From: Veillonella sp. VA142
GTDB lineage: Bacteria; Bacillota; Negativicutes; Veillonellales; Veillonellaceae
Direction: 5' to 3'
Assembly: GCF_003992135.1 (NCBI RefSeq)
Contig: NZ_RQVN01000011.1
Location: 1-56,196, forward strand
Length of the DNA: 56,196 bases
How positions within the stretch are numbered: the stretch's first letter is position 1; every line of letters begins with the position of its first letter. Below the pieces are notes generated by a model, which saw only the letters and a program-made list of their open reading frames with translations, had not been told where the DNA came from and made no database searches. A program made the position numbers and the translations under genes. Below, one piece after another: positions 8,732-17,080 of this stretch.

Positions 8732-9892
8732 TTATAGGTTCTTTGGTATTGGCAGTGTCTGCAATACTTGGATAACTCTTTGTAATTCTTCTTCTGTGTG
8801 TGCAGCGGTGACGGTTAAGCGCAGTCGTCCTGTGTTAATAGGTACAGTAGGTGGACGAATGCCACTGAGGATAATGCCTTCTTGCTCACATAGGTGACTG
8901 GCTTTTAATGTATCTTCGTTGGAGCCGATGATGATAGGAAATATCGGTGTATCATCGGTGCTAGGGATTCCTAATGATTGTAAGGCTTTGTGCATATATT
9001 CTGTATTGCTTCGTAGGTTTTGATAAACACTTGGTTCCTCAGATAATACTTCTAGGGCACCAAGGCTAGCACCAATATCAGCTGGAGATAAGGCAGTGGC
9101 AAAGATGAAGGGACGACTATGGTTGATGATATAATCAATGACAGTTTGAGAACCGCAAACGTATCCACCGATGGACCCTAAGGCTTTACTCATAGTGCCA
9201 GTGGTGATGATACGTGGGCTTTCACAGTGAAAGTGATGCGCTGTGCCACGGCCCTCACCAATGACGCCAGTAGCATGAGCATCATCTACAATAAGTAGGG
9301 CATCGTAGCGCTCAGCTAGTTCTAAGAGTTCCGGTAAGGGGGCTATATCACCATCCATGCTGAATACCCCATCAGTGATGATGAAACGCATACCATAGTG
9401 CTTAGATTCAGCTAGTAATGGTTCAAGGACTTGTACATCTTTGTGGGGATACACCTGCACTTTGGCGCCACTGAGACGACATCCATCGATCAGGCTCGCA
9501 TGGTTGAGTTCATCACTGAAAATGATGTCCCCTTTATTAACAAGAGCTGATATAGTTCCGAGATTTGCCATAAACCCAGCTGTGAAAGTAAGTGCTTTTT
9601 CACATTCTTTCCACTGTGCAAGACGGTTTTCTAGCTCTTGAAATAAAGGAAAGGAACCAGAGGTAAGACGAGCGCCACCAGAACCGGTACCATATTGTTG
9701 GAGAGCCTGTGAAGCGCGATCCTTCACATGTGGGTGGTGAGTTAAGCCCAGATAATTGTTTGATGCCATCATCAGATAGGTGGAACCTTCATACATAACA
9801 TGAGTAGCATCGATAGGAGTATAGGTGCGAGGAGAACGAAATTGTGACTCCTCTTGGCGCTTAATTAAAGCATTAGAGTATCGATTACACAT
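8732..9892 (-). CDS. bioF: 8-amino-7-oxononanoate synthase BioF
   Basis: A PLP enzyme of the alpha-oxoamine synthase family, 386 residues, the usual size. It condenses pimeloyl-CoA (or its ACP form) with L-alanine to give 8-amino-7-oxononanoate, the first committed step of biotin ring assembly. The motif DDAHATG carries the aspartate and histidine that contact PLP. TTGTMSKALGSIGGY contains the PLP lysine. The N-terminal YLGLTHHP and GTGSGGARLTSG blocks are typical. Its start overlaps the end of bioW by 8 bp, implying translational coupling. Because bioW provides pimeloyl-CoA next door, the CoA thioester is the likely substrate here. Confidence 0.93.
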   Translation of the reverse strand: MCNRYSNALIKRQEESQFRSPRTYTPIDATHVMYEGSTYLMMASNNYLGLTHHPHVKDRASQALQQYGTGSGGARLTSGSFPLFQELENRLAQWKECEKALTFTAGFMANLGTISALVNKGDIIFSDELNHASLIDGCRLSGAKVQVYPHKDVQVLEPLLAESKHYGMRFIITDGVFSMDGDIAPLPELLELAERYDALLIVDDAHATGVIGEGRGTAHHFHCESPRIITTGTMSKALGSIGGYVCGSQTVIDYIINHSRPFIFATALSPADIGASLGALEVLSEEPSVYQNLRSNTEYMHKALQSLGIPSTDDTPIFPIIIGSNEDTLKASHLCEQEGIILSGIRPPTVPINTGRLRLTVTAAHTEEELQRVIQVLQTLPIPKNL

Positions 9893-10640
9893 GGTGATTC
9901 CCTTTCGTTGTAACCCACGTAGGAGTGGATGTAAAATACTGTATTATTTCTTCTATCGGTGCACCGTCAGTGATAAAAAAAGCGCGACCACCGATGGGAC
10001 TACCATAGACTTTCATAGGGCTTAATCGATGGTAGGTGGTACCGTAGGACACATAGCCTGTCGTATACTCTGGATCATCGGACCAACACAGTTCACCTAG
10101 TACGTAAGGCGATGCGAGGACCTTACTTGCTAGGATGAGAGCCTCTCTAGAATGGATAGAGGAACATCTGAAGCGTTGTAAATGTTCATGTATATCAGTA
10201 TCGCTTTCTGCATCCATACGGGATACCCGTACCGTTTGAGGATATACCTCGCCAGTGATGGCATTAACGAGCCAAGCACCGCTTACAGACTCTGTATTTT
10301 GGCTAAGCTTGGTAAAAGCACTTTGTATAGCCTGTTCATGAATTTGTGCTTGTTGTAATAGTTGGGTAGCTACCCGATGAGACTCTTCAATCGTTGATGA
10401 TTCTGTGGTAGCCACCATGAGAGCAGGGACTTTCACGATGGAGTCATCAGGAATCGCATCAATTTGTAAATTAATAAAATCTGGACGACCTTTGCTGTGT
10501 TGCAAAGCTCGCTGTATAAATTCTTCTGAAATGCGTGATACCGATTCTAGGGAGACGAGACGTTCTGCCCCAGAAATATGAGCGCCCCCCTGTTCATGAG
10601 GACCTCCCTTAGCAGCGCGCATACGGATGCTGTAGACCAT
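9885..10640 (-). CDS. bioW: 6-carboxyhexanoate-CoA ligase (pimeloyl-CoA synthetase) BioW
   Basis: A 251-residue BioW family enzyme that activates pimelate with ATP and CoA to pimeloyl-CoA. The N-terminus YSIRMRAAKGG...HISGAERLV is characteristic of BioW, and the total length is normal for the family. Further conserved blocks include VSRMDAE and the C-terminal GGRAFFITDG. The gene begins 6 bp after the upstream membrane-protein gene and overlaps bioF, so all three are one leftward transcript. Having BioW means free pimelate is the precursor, taken up or made internally. No bioA, bioD or bioB lies in the window. Confidence 0.93.
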   Translation of the reverse strand: MVYSIRMRAAKGGPHEQGGAHISGAERLVSLESVSRISEEFIQRALQHSKGRPDFINLQIDAIPDDSIVKVPALMVATTESSTIEESHRVATQLLQQAQIHEQAIQSAFTKLSQNTESVSGAWLVNAITGEVYPQTVRVSRMDAESDTDIHEHLQRFRCSSIHSREALILASKVLASPYVLGELCWSDDPEYTTGYVSYGTTYHRLSPMKVYGSPIGGRAFFITDGAPIEEIIQYFTSTPTWVTTKGNHHV

Positions 10641-10646
10641 GTGAGA

Positions 10647-11141
10647 TTATCCTTGTTTAACTTTCAAAGTAGTAGCCAAGCGTGGTAGACGCTGTAAGAT
10701 ACCATAAAAAACGGGGCTCACAATGATTGTGAAAATCATGCCAGGTACTGCCATCACAAGCATAGGAATGACCATTTTACCGAAAGATAAACCAATGGTA
10801 ATACGGGCGATAGCAGACGCAATAGGACCAGAGATAAGGATGGACCACATGCGGTTTTTACCAATCCATAAGATAAGACCTACGATAAGGCGGAATTGCA
10901 TGGCGATAGCAACATTTAGCAAGTTTTGTGTGCCCAATACAAGCCCAATCAAACTAGAAAGGCAACCGCAAATGATATATTTGCGGAATCCAAAGGCAGC
11001 ACAAATTGCTACGGCTAAGGGGGCGGATAATTGGAACTCTACACCAGGAATTAAGTTAGGGATTTTGATGCCCCCTAGAATTGTCATCATTGCCGTTAAG
11101 ATACCGATCTCTGCAACTGTGTGAATACTTACATTTCTCAT
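10647..11141 (-). CDS. Small membrane protein of the biotin operon, possible ECF S-component
   Basis: A 164-residue, highly hydrophobic protein with about five to six membrane segments and few charged residues. The opening IHTVAEIGILTAMMTILGGIKIP, with a polar N-terminus before the first helix and a following P-G loop, resembles substrate-binding S-components of energy-coupling factor transporters. I do not see the features I associate with BioY, so it is not called that. The ATG follows GGGAGG. It is the first gene behind the BirA-type operator and is followed directly by bioW, so uptake of biotin, pimelate or another precursor is the obvious hypothesis. No ECF ATPase or T-component gene is nearby. 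Specificity is unproven. Confidence 0.6.
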   Translation of the reverse strand: MRNVSIHTVAEIGILTAMMTILGGIKIPNLIPGVEFQLSAPLAVAICAAFGFRKYIICGCLSSLIGLVLGTQNLLNVAIAMQFRLIVGLILWIGKNRMWSILISGPIASAIARITIGLSFGKMVIPMLVMAVPGMIFTIIVSPVFYGILQRLPRLATTLKVKQG

Positions 11142-11156
11142 TTTTGTGACCTCCCA

Positions 11157-11217
11157 TTGTAAACCTTTAAAAGATTTGCTTTGTTTACATTATAAAATGC
11201 AATTGCATTTAGTGCAA
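11157..11217 (-). promoter_or_regulatory. Biotin operon promoter overlapped by BirA-type operator
   Basis: On the minus strand TTGCAC (11212-11217), a 17-nt spacer and TATAAT (11189-11194) form a near-consensus promoter. A dyad, TTGTAAACC (11157-11165) and TGTTTACAT (11182-11190) with 16 bp between, matches the known BirA pattern TTGTAAACC, 14-15 bp, GGTTTACAA. It overlaps the end of the -10 box and runs into the leader just before the ribosome site. The spacer holds a perfect 16-bp palindrome (11195-11210). Confidence 0.8.
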
Positions 11218-11259
11218 TATTCAATTGCAAATTTTGTGATTTATTAGTGAGGGGGTGAG

Positions 11260-11289
11260 TTGCTTAGGATAGAATGTGTATAGTATAAT
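11260..11289 (+). promoter_or_regulatory. Promoter for the RNase J gene
   Basis: TTGCTT, an 18-nt spacer and TATAAT lie on the plus strand. Transcription would begin near 11296, which gives an RNase J leader of about 275 nt. It is divergent from the biotin promoter, about 40 bp away. Confidence 0.6.
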
Positions 11290-11295
11290 GAAAGT

Positions 11296-11570
11296 AACTA
11301 TTTTGATCGGCTTATGAATCCTAAGAGGTTCCCAAATATTTCATAGTAGAAGTATGTATAGAGGGTATATACTTTGCTGTGTAGAAGAATGTGACATAGA
11401 TGGTGAGAAAGGTTTCTCACAGTGTTTTGCTGTATAAAAACAAACAGGAATAGATACTTATTTGTGCTTACATGCCGATACATGCTTAACCATCTGCGGA
11501 TGGGATTATATAGTCTTGGACTATGGTAGTATGTATAGACAGTACGACCATAGTCCCGTAGGAGGAAATT
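11296..11570 (+). other. Long structured leader of the RNase J mRNA
   Basis: No gene is seen here. Three hairpins stand out: GTGAGAAA with TTTCTCAC near 11402-11419; CCATC with GGATGG near 11490-11502; and GGACTATGGT with ACCATAGTCC at 11518-11556. The last ends four bases before the AGGAGG ribosome site. This arrangement could allow translation or decay control, perhaps by RNase J itself. Confidence 0.5.
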
Positions 11571-13484
11571 TTGAATATACAAGAAGGAACAACAAAGATA
11601 GTTACACCGACAGGTGAAGCTACGCAACAACACCCACGTCAGACAACACGTACACGTCGTACGACAGGTCAAAATCGTCGCGCCACAGTGAAAGCGGATG
11701 GAGAGCGTCCAAGTCGCCCTCGCAATGATAATGGCGAACGTCGTCAATCTAATCGTGGTCCTCGTAGACCGCAACGGGTGAACGTGGCAGTAGAAAAACA
11801 GGAACAATCAGTACGTCCGCACGTGCGAAAAGATAAATTACAAATCATTCCATTAGGTGGTTTAGGTGAAATTGGTAAAAATATGACCATCTTCCAATAC
11901 GGCGATGATATTGTAGTGTTAGATGCAGGGCTAGCATTCCCAGAAAATGACATGTTGGGAGTAGATATCGTTATTCCTGATATGAGTTATTTAATCGAGC
12001 ATAAAGATAAAGTGCGTGCCGTGGTAATTACTCATGGTCACGAAGATCATATTGGGTCTTTGGCATATTTATTAAAAGAGGTCAATGCACCTGTCTATGC
12101 TACAAACTTAGTATGTGGATTGATTGAAGGCAAATTAAAAGAACATCATGTAAAAGCAAAAAAATTACAAATTGTAAAAGCCGGTGATGAATTTAAAATT
12201 GGATGCTTCAAAGTAGGCTTTATCCAAACAAATCACTCAATTCCAGACGCATGTGCTATCTTTTTAGATACTCCAGTCGGTACTGTGGTGCATACAGGGG
12301 ACTTTAAAGTAGACCAAACGCCAGTAGATGGGAAATTAATGGACGTTCATAAATTTGCAGAACTTGGTAACAAAGGCGTATTGGCGCTTATGTCCGATTC
12401 CACAAATGTAGAAAAACCAGGTTTTACTCCATCTGAAAGTTCTGTAGGACCTGCTATTATGCGTGCTGTAGCAGAAGCTACTGGTCGTGTTATCTTGGCT
12501 ACTTTTGCATCCAATGTGTCCCGTTTGCAACAAGCTATTGATGCAGCGGTAGCTACCAAACGTAAGGTAGTGGTGTTAGGTCGTTCCATGGTAAATGTGA
12601 CAGAAATTGCTCAAGAGCGCGGCTATTTAACAGTACCAGAAGGAACTATCATCGGTGATGATGAAATGAATCGGTATCGTGCGGATGAAATTATGATATT
12701 AACGACAGGATCTCAAGGGGAACCAATGGCGGGCCTATCTCGTATGTCTACGAATAATCACCGCACCGTAGAGATTACGCCAAATGATACTGTTATTATC
12801 TCCGCCACTCCAATTCCGGGTAATGAAGCGGCAGTAGGACGTACCATCGATAACTTATTGCGCCAAGGTGCTCATGTAGTCTATGGCAAAGATCGTGGTA
12901 TCCACGTATCTGGACATGGTAGCCAAGAAGATTTAAAAACAATGTTGAATCTAGTGCGACCTAAGTTCTTTATTCCTGTACATGGGGAATACCGTATGTT
13001 GAAAAAACATGGTGAATTGGCTGTGTCCATGGGGATTGTAAAACCTAACAATGTTTTGGTTGGGGACAATGGACAAATCTTTGAGTTTACCACACGTACA
13101 GGTCGTTTAGCAGGTCGTGTACCAGCTGGTAAAGTCTTTGTGGATGGTTTAGGTGTAGGTGACGTAGGTAACATTGTTATTCGTGACCGTCAGCAATTAG
13201 CGCAAGAAGGTATGGTTGTGGTTGTTATGGCAATGGACCGTGCATCTGGTACGATCGTAGCGGGCCCAGATATGTTATCCCGTGGCTTTGTGTATGTTCG
13301 TGATGCAGAAGAATTGTTAAGTGAAGCACAACGACGTGTAGATGCAGCAGTAGAGAAATGTGAAATAGACCACATTAAAGATTGGACAACCATCAAAACT
13401 GTGGTGCGTGACACATTAGGCAAATTCTTCTATGAAAAAACGCGCCGTCGCCCAATGATTCTACCAATCATTCAAGACGTATAA
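11571..13484 (+). CDS. rnj: Ribonuclease J with N-terminal arginine-rich extension
   Basis: A metallo-beta-lactamase/beta-CASP ribonuclease with endonuclease and 5'-3' exonuclease activity in RNA processing and decay. The zinc motif THGHEDHIG places His155, His157, Asp159 and His160. Further core blocks are HTGDFKVDQTP, SDSTNVEKPGFTPSE, SGHGSQEDL and PVHGEYRML. The conserved domain starts near residue 90 (LQIIPLGGLGEIGKN). The preceding 88 residues are rich in Arg, Thr, Gln and Asn and look disordered, which explains the 637-residue length against about 555 usually. The start is TTG 11571 after AGGAGG. A single RNase J gene is seen, and a terminator follows at 13499. Confidence 0.93.
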   Translation: MNIQEGTTKIVTPTGEATQQHPRQTTRTRRTTGQNRRATVKADGERPSRPRNDNGERRQSNRGPRRPQRVNVAVEKQEQSVRPHVRKDKLQIIPLGGLGEIGKNMTIFQYGDDIVVLDAGLAFPENDMLGVDIVIPDMSYLIEHKDKVRAVVITHGHEDHIGSLAYLLKEVNAPVYATNLVCGLIEGKLKEHHVKAKKLQIVKAGDEFKIGCFKVGFIQTNHSIPDACAIFLDTPVGTVVHTGDFKVDQTPVDGKLMDVHKFAELGNKGVLALMSDSTNVEKPGFTPSESSVGPAIMRAVAEATGRVILATFASNVSRLQQAIDAAVATKRKVVVLGRSMVNVTEIAQERGYLTVPEGTIIGDDEMNRYRADEIMILTTGSQGEPMAGLSRMSTNNHRTVEITPNDTVIISATPIPGNEAAVGRTIDNLLRQGAHVVYGKDRGIHVSGHGSQEDLKTMLNLVRPKFFIPVHGEYRMLKKHGELAVSMGIVKPNNVLVGDNGQIFEFTTRTGRLAGRVPAGKVFVDGLGVGDVGNIVIRDRQQLAQEGMVVVVMAMDRASGTIVAGPDMLSRGFVYVRDAEELLSEAQRRVDAAVEKCEIDHIKDWTTIKTVVRDTLGKFFYEKTRRRPMILPIIQDV

Positions 13485-13498
13485 AGTATGTGATATAA

Positions 13499-13530
13499 TA
13501 GACATATGACGCGAGTCATATGTCTATTTA
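13499..13530 (+). terminator. Terminator after the RNase J gene
   Basis: A 12-bp perfect stem (TAGACATATGAC and GTCATATGTCTA) closes on GCGA and is followed by TTTATTGT. It separates RNase J from the DUF2232-gdpP-rplI group. Confidence 0.8.
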
Positions 13531-13581
13531 TTGTATTGGACTATGTCGAAACCTAAGAGCGACATAGTGTGGAGTTAGTAT

Positions 13582-14529
13582 ATGAATCAAACAAGTACAA
13601 AATCCGTCGTAGAATCTGGCATCCTTACGGCATTGATGATTGTCTTTGCTATGATAGGACTCAGTGTACCTATGCTTGGATTTTTTGGGTCTATTTTTGT
13701 ACCTATGACGATTGCCATTGTAGGCGTGCGTCATGGGTTTCGTTGGAGCCTATTATCTGTTGTATCAGCGATTATAGCCATTGCCTTTTTATTAGGACCT
13801 TTAACAGCCATAGTAGAAGGTGGAGTCTTCGGTGTAATTGGTATTTTAATCGGTTATGGATTGCACAAGCATTGGTCAATTTCTAAATTGCTAATGATTC
13901 CTGCTGTGGTATTAATGCTATCAGTAGTCTTCCAGTTTTGGGCTTCTGCTTTAGTGATGCACGTAAGCCCTACGGAGATGTGGACCTCTTTGGAAGAACA
14001 AATGACAGTATCCATGCAAGATGTGTATGTACAGCAAGGGCTTTCAGAAGAGCAAGTGACATCAGCGATGACCGCCTTGCAAGATCAAATTGAAATTATG
14101 AAAAAAGTGTTGATTGCAGGGTTATTTTGTGCCGGTGTGGCTATTTCTTATATTATTAATCGTCTCACCTATATTGTGCTCAGTCGTATTTGTACCTACC
14201 ATATTCCTGAAATGCCTACCATCAAAGGTTGGCATGTGCCGGATTGGGCGTTGCATATCTTTTTAGTGGGTCTGATTTCCTATTTCGTGAAACAATATAT
14301 TCCACTCCTTGAATACGCAGGCTATAATTTGATGTACTTAGGTGGTATAATGCTATTTATACGAGGTATATCTTGTGCGTGGCGTATTAGTAAAAGCTAT
14401 AATCCACCGAAGATTGTACCGTGGATTGTGCTAGGTATCTTTGTTATCATGTCACAGTCCGCTGCTATATTAGGTGCCCTAGATGTATTCTTGCATATAG
14501 AGGAACGATGGGGTAGACGAATCGAGTAA
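13582..14529 (+). CDS. DUF2232 membrane protein (YybS-like)
   Basis: A 315-residue polytopic membrane protein of the DUF2232/YybS family. About eight hydrophobic segments are visible. The N-terminal VVESGILTALMIVFAMIGLSVPMLGFFGS resembles the first helices of ECF S-component-like folds. Its biochemical role is not established. In many Firmicutes this gene stands directly before the gdpP gene, then rplI and the replicative helicase, as here. It starts at ATG 13582, nine bases after GGAG, and ends 16 bp before gdpP. The family call rests on length, topology and this conserved order. No catalytic motif is seen. Confidence 0.75.
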   Translation: MNQTSTKSVVESGILTALMIVFAMIGLSVPMLGFFGSIFVPMTIAIVGVRHGFRWSLLSVVSAIIAIAFLLGPLTAIVEGGVFGVIGILIGYGLHKHWSISKLLMIPAVVLMLSVVFQFWASALVMHVSPTEMWTSLEEQMTVSMQDVYVQQGLSEEQVTSAMTALQDQIEIMKKVLIAGLFCAGVAISYIINRLTYIVLSRICTYHIPEMPTIKGWHVPDWALHIFLVGLISYFVKQYIPLLEYAGYNLMYLGGIMLFIRGISCAWRISKSYNPPKIVPWIVLGIFVIMSQSAAILGALDVFLHIEERWGRRIE

Positions 14530-14545
14530 GCCTAGAGGAGGTAGT

Positions 14546-16570
14546 ATGGATATACAAACTGAATACAGTTCTATTGAAATGACTGCTGCCGTTCTCATTC
14601 TTATCTTATTAGGTATTATTTTCTATTTAAATTGGCAACTAGCCATGTTGGCGTGTATTGTGGTGATCGCTGCCTACTTATATGTGGGACGAACCATTCG
14701 CCGAGGACGACATCTTAGAAAAGCTCAATTTGACTGTATGGCAAAAGGAATTACGCAAGCTTCTACGTTTGCGCTACAAAACTTGCCAGTAGGTATTGTC
14801 ATCATTGATGAACACAATGTGATCTGCTGGAGTAACAGTGTATTTAGAGATTGGCTGCCTAGTGATTCCGATAAAACAATAAAATTAAGTGGATTTATTC
14901 CTACTTTGCGGATTGATAAATATTGGGGTAAGTCGGGATTCTTTCACGAGGAAATCGATGGTAAGTACTACCGTGTACTTTATAAAACATTGGTAGCTCC
15001 GAAATCGAATTATTCTGATGTAAATAGCGATGAACTAGAGTCTTATATGGCATTCTATTTTGATGATATTACAGATATCGAAGTGGAAAAACATAAAGCT
15101 ATTTCTATGTTGCCAGCCCTTGGCTTTATTGCGATGGATAATATTGAGGACTTGCGTTCTGGTTTAAGTGATATTGAATATACTCAATTGTGGTCCGATA
15201 TGAATCGCTTGATTGTAACGGAAATTGATCAACATGATGGTTTCATTCGCAATGCTACAGAAGATACATACACTTTTAGTATTAGTAAAGCGGCTATGTT
15301 GCACATGATGGAATCGAAATTTAGTTTATTAGATAAAATTCGTGCTTTAACTACATCGAAACATATTCCCCCAACCATCAGCATGGGTATTGCATTAACA
15401 GAAGATACTGTAAAAGTGCAAGGGGAGAAAGCAAAAGCTGCCTTAGAAATCGCCCTAGGACGTGGTGGTGACCAAGTTTGTGTATACCATGGTGAAGAAG
15501 TGAAATTCTTTGGTGGAAAATCATCAGGCAGTGAAAAGAATACCCGTGTTCGTGCTAGGGTCGTATCTCATGCATTACATGAAATTATGTTAGATTCAGA
15601 TCGTGTTCTTGTGATGGGCCATGATCGGGAAGATTATGATAGTATAGGAGCTTCTGTAGGTGTAGCAGCGATGGCAAGAGCACTTAGGAAGCCAGTTCAT
15701 ATTGCTTTGAGTTCGCATCCTACAGCAGTTCGTAAATTAGTAGAAGTATTAGTAGATCATCCTGATTTTCAAGGCCTTATTATTGATGAAGAAGAAGCTG
15801 CACAATTTGTAACAGATAATACTGTTGTGATTGTAACTGATGTACATCGTTCTGAGATGGTGGCGGCTCCATCAGCTTTGAAAAAGGCAAATCGACGTGT
15901 TGTTATCGATCATCATAGACGGGGATCAGATTTTATTGAATCTCCATTATTGACCTATTTAGAGCCATCTACATCATCGACGAGCGAACTTGTAACAGAA
16001 TTGATTCAATATTTCCCTGAACATGTTGCGATCAAGCATATTGAAGCTAGTGGTCTGTATGCAGGTATCGTAGTAGATACGAAAAATTTTGTGGTCCAAA
16101 CCGGAGCACGTACCTTTGAAGCGGCCTCTTTCTTGCGACGCTCAGGTGCAGATGTATCCCTAGTACGCCATTTATTTATGGATAGTTTTGAGGGAATGCG
16201 CATACGTTCGATGATGCTAGCATCTGCAGAAGAAGTGGCGAATATGGCTTTCACAGAAGCACCGCAAGATGCGAAGAATGCTACTGTGATTGCAGCACAA
16301 ACGGGAGATAAATTGATTACCCTTGAGGGGATTGAGGCTAGTTTTGTGTTCTATGTACTGCCAGATGGTGGTATTGGCGTCAGTGCTAGGTCGCAAGGTA
16401 AATTGAATGTACAATTAATTATGGAAGCCGTCGGTGGCGGAGGTCATCGTACCGTGGCGGGTGCTCAAATTTACAATATGTCTATGAAGGAGGCACGCCA
16501 ATGGGTGACTGAAGTGGCCGTATCCTACATGACAGAATTGCAAAAAGAAGTTAAGGAGGAATTATCATGA
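14546..16570 (+). CDS. gdpP: Cyclic-di-AMP phosphodiesterase GdpP
   Basis: A membrane-bound phosphodiesterase that hydrolyses c-di-AMP to pApA. The 674 residues show the standard layout: two membrane helices (about 14-55), a degenerate PAS domain (about 75-180), a degenerate GGDEF domain (about 185-310), a DHH domain and a DHHA1 domain. Manganese-site residues appear in MGHDREDYDSIG (about 357-367) and in IDHHRRGSD (DHH at 455-457). The C-terminus has GGGGHRTVAGA, which contacts substrate. It overlaps rplI by 4 bp (ATGA). In other Firmicutes, GdpP loss raises c-di-AMP and alters wall-antibiotic tolerance and osmotic balance. I expect the same role. Confidence 0.93.
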   Translation: MDIQTEYSSIEMTAAVLILILLGIIFYLNWQLAMLACIVVIAAYLYVGRTIRRGRHLRKAQFDCMAKGITQASTFALQNLPVGIVIIDEHNVICWSNSVFRDWLPSDSDKTIKLSGFIPTLRIDKYWGKSGFFHEEIDGKYYRVLYKTLVAPKSNYSDVNSDELESYMAFYFDDITDIEVEKHKAISMLPALGFIAMDNIEDLRSGLSDIEYTQLWSDMNRLIVTEIDQHDGFIRNATEDTYTFSISKAAMLHMMESKFSLLDKIRALTTSKHIPPTISMGIALTEDTVKVQGEKAKAALEIALGRGGDQVCVYHGEEVKFFGGKSSGSEKNTRVRARVVSHALHEIMLDSDRVLVMGHDREDYDSIGASVGVAAMARALRKPVHIALSSHPTAVRKLVEVLVDHPDFQGLIIDEEEAAQFVTDNTVVIVTDVHRSEMVAAPSALKKANRRVVIDHHRRGSDFIESPLLTYLEPSTSSTSELVTELIQYFPEHVAIKHIEASGLYAGIVVDTKNFVVQTGARTFEAASFLRRSGADVSLVRHLFMDSFEGMRIRSMMLASAEEVANMAFTEAPQDAKNATVIAAQTGDKLITLEGIEASFVFYVLPDGGIGVSARSQGKLNVQLIMEAVGGGGHRTVAGAQIYNMSMKEARQWVTEVAVSYMTELQKEVKEELS

Positions 16571-17013
16571 AAGTAATTTTATTAGAAGATGTTAAAAAAG
16601 TTGGTAAACGTGGTGAAATCGTAGAAGTTTCTGAAGCCTATGGTCGGAATGTATTGATTAAAAAAGGCGTAGGCCTTGAGGGTACACCACAAAACTTAAA
16701 TAATGCAAAACAAAAATTAGGTGCACAAGCCCACAAAAAACAAGTGGACTCTGATGAAGCTACAGTATTGGCTAGCCAATTATCAAAAGTATCTGTTACA
16801 ATCCCTGTGAAAATGGGCGATGGTGGCCGTGTATTTGGTTCCGTAACAGGTAAAGATATTTCTGATGCATTGCAAGCGCAAGTAAAAGTTGATGTGGATA
16901 AAAAGAAAATTGACTTAAAAGAGCCAATCAAAACATTGGGTACTCATGAAGTGTTAATTCGAGTGCATCCAGAAATTACAGCTAAGATTACTGTAGAAGT
17001 AGTAGCAGGTTAA
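16567..17013 (+). CDS. rplI: 50S ribosomal protein L9
   Basis: Ribosomal protein L9, 148 residues, the normal length, binding 23S rRNA near the base of the L1 stalk. The N-terminal domain MKVILLEDVKKVGKRGEIVEV is diagnostic. A long connecting helix (about 45-75) and a C-terminal domain with GRVFGSVTGKDI follow. The ATG overlaps the gdpP stop (ATGA) and has AAGGAGG upstream, so translation is coupled. A strong terminator follows at once, which separates it from dnaB although the gene order is conserved. Confidence 0.97.
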   Translation: MKVILLEDVKKVGKRGEIVEVSEAYGRNVLIKKGVGLEGTPQNLNNAKQKLGAQAHKKQVDSDEATVLASQLSKVSVTIPVKMGDGGRVFGSVTGKDISDALQAQVKVDVDKKKIDLKEPIKTLGTHEVLIRVHPEITAKITVEVVAG

Positions 17014-17016
17014 TAG

Positions 17017-17042
17017 GAAGAGGGGCTAGGCCCCTCTTTTTT
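17017..17042 (+). terminator. Terminator after rplI
   Basis: AGAGGGGC and GCCCCTCT form an 8-bp GC-rich stem around a TAG loop, followed by six T. It should end the DUF2232-gdpP-rplI transcript. Confidence 0.92.
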
Positions 17043-17080
17043 GGTATAGATATGTGTAGTTGTGAATAGGGAGAATGTAT

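Noticed and set aside
11298-11807. 169-codon minus-strand frame
   Set aside because: It covers the RNase J leader and the antisense of its low-complexity start; Cys/Thr/Arg-rich, with no plausible fold.
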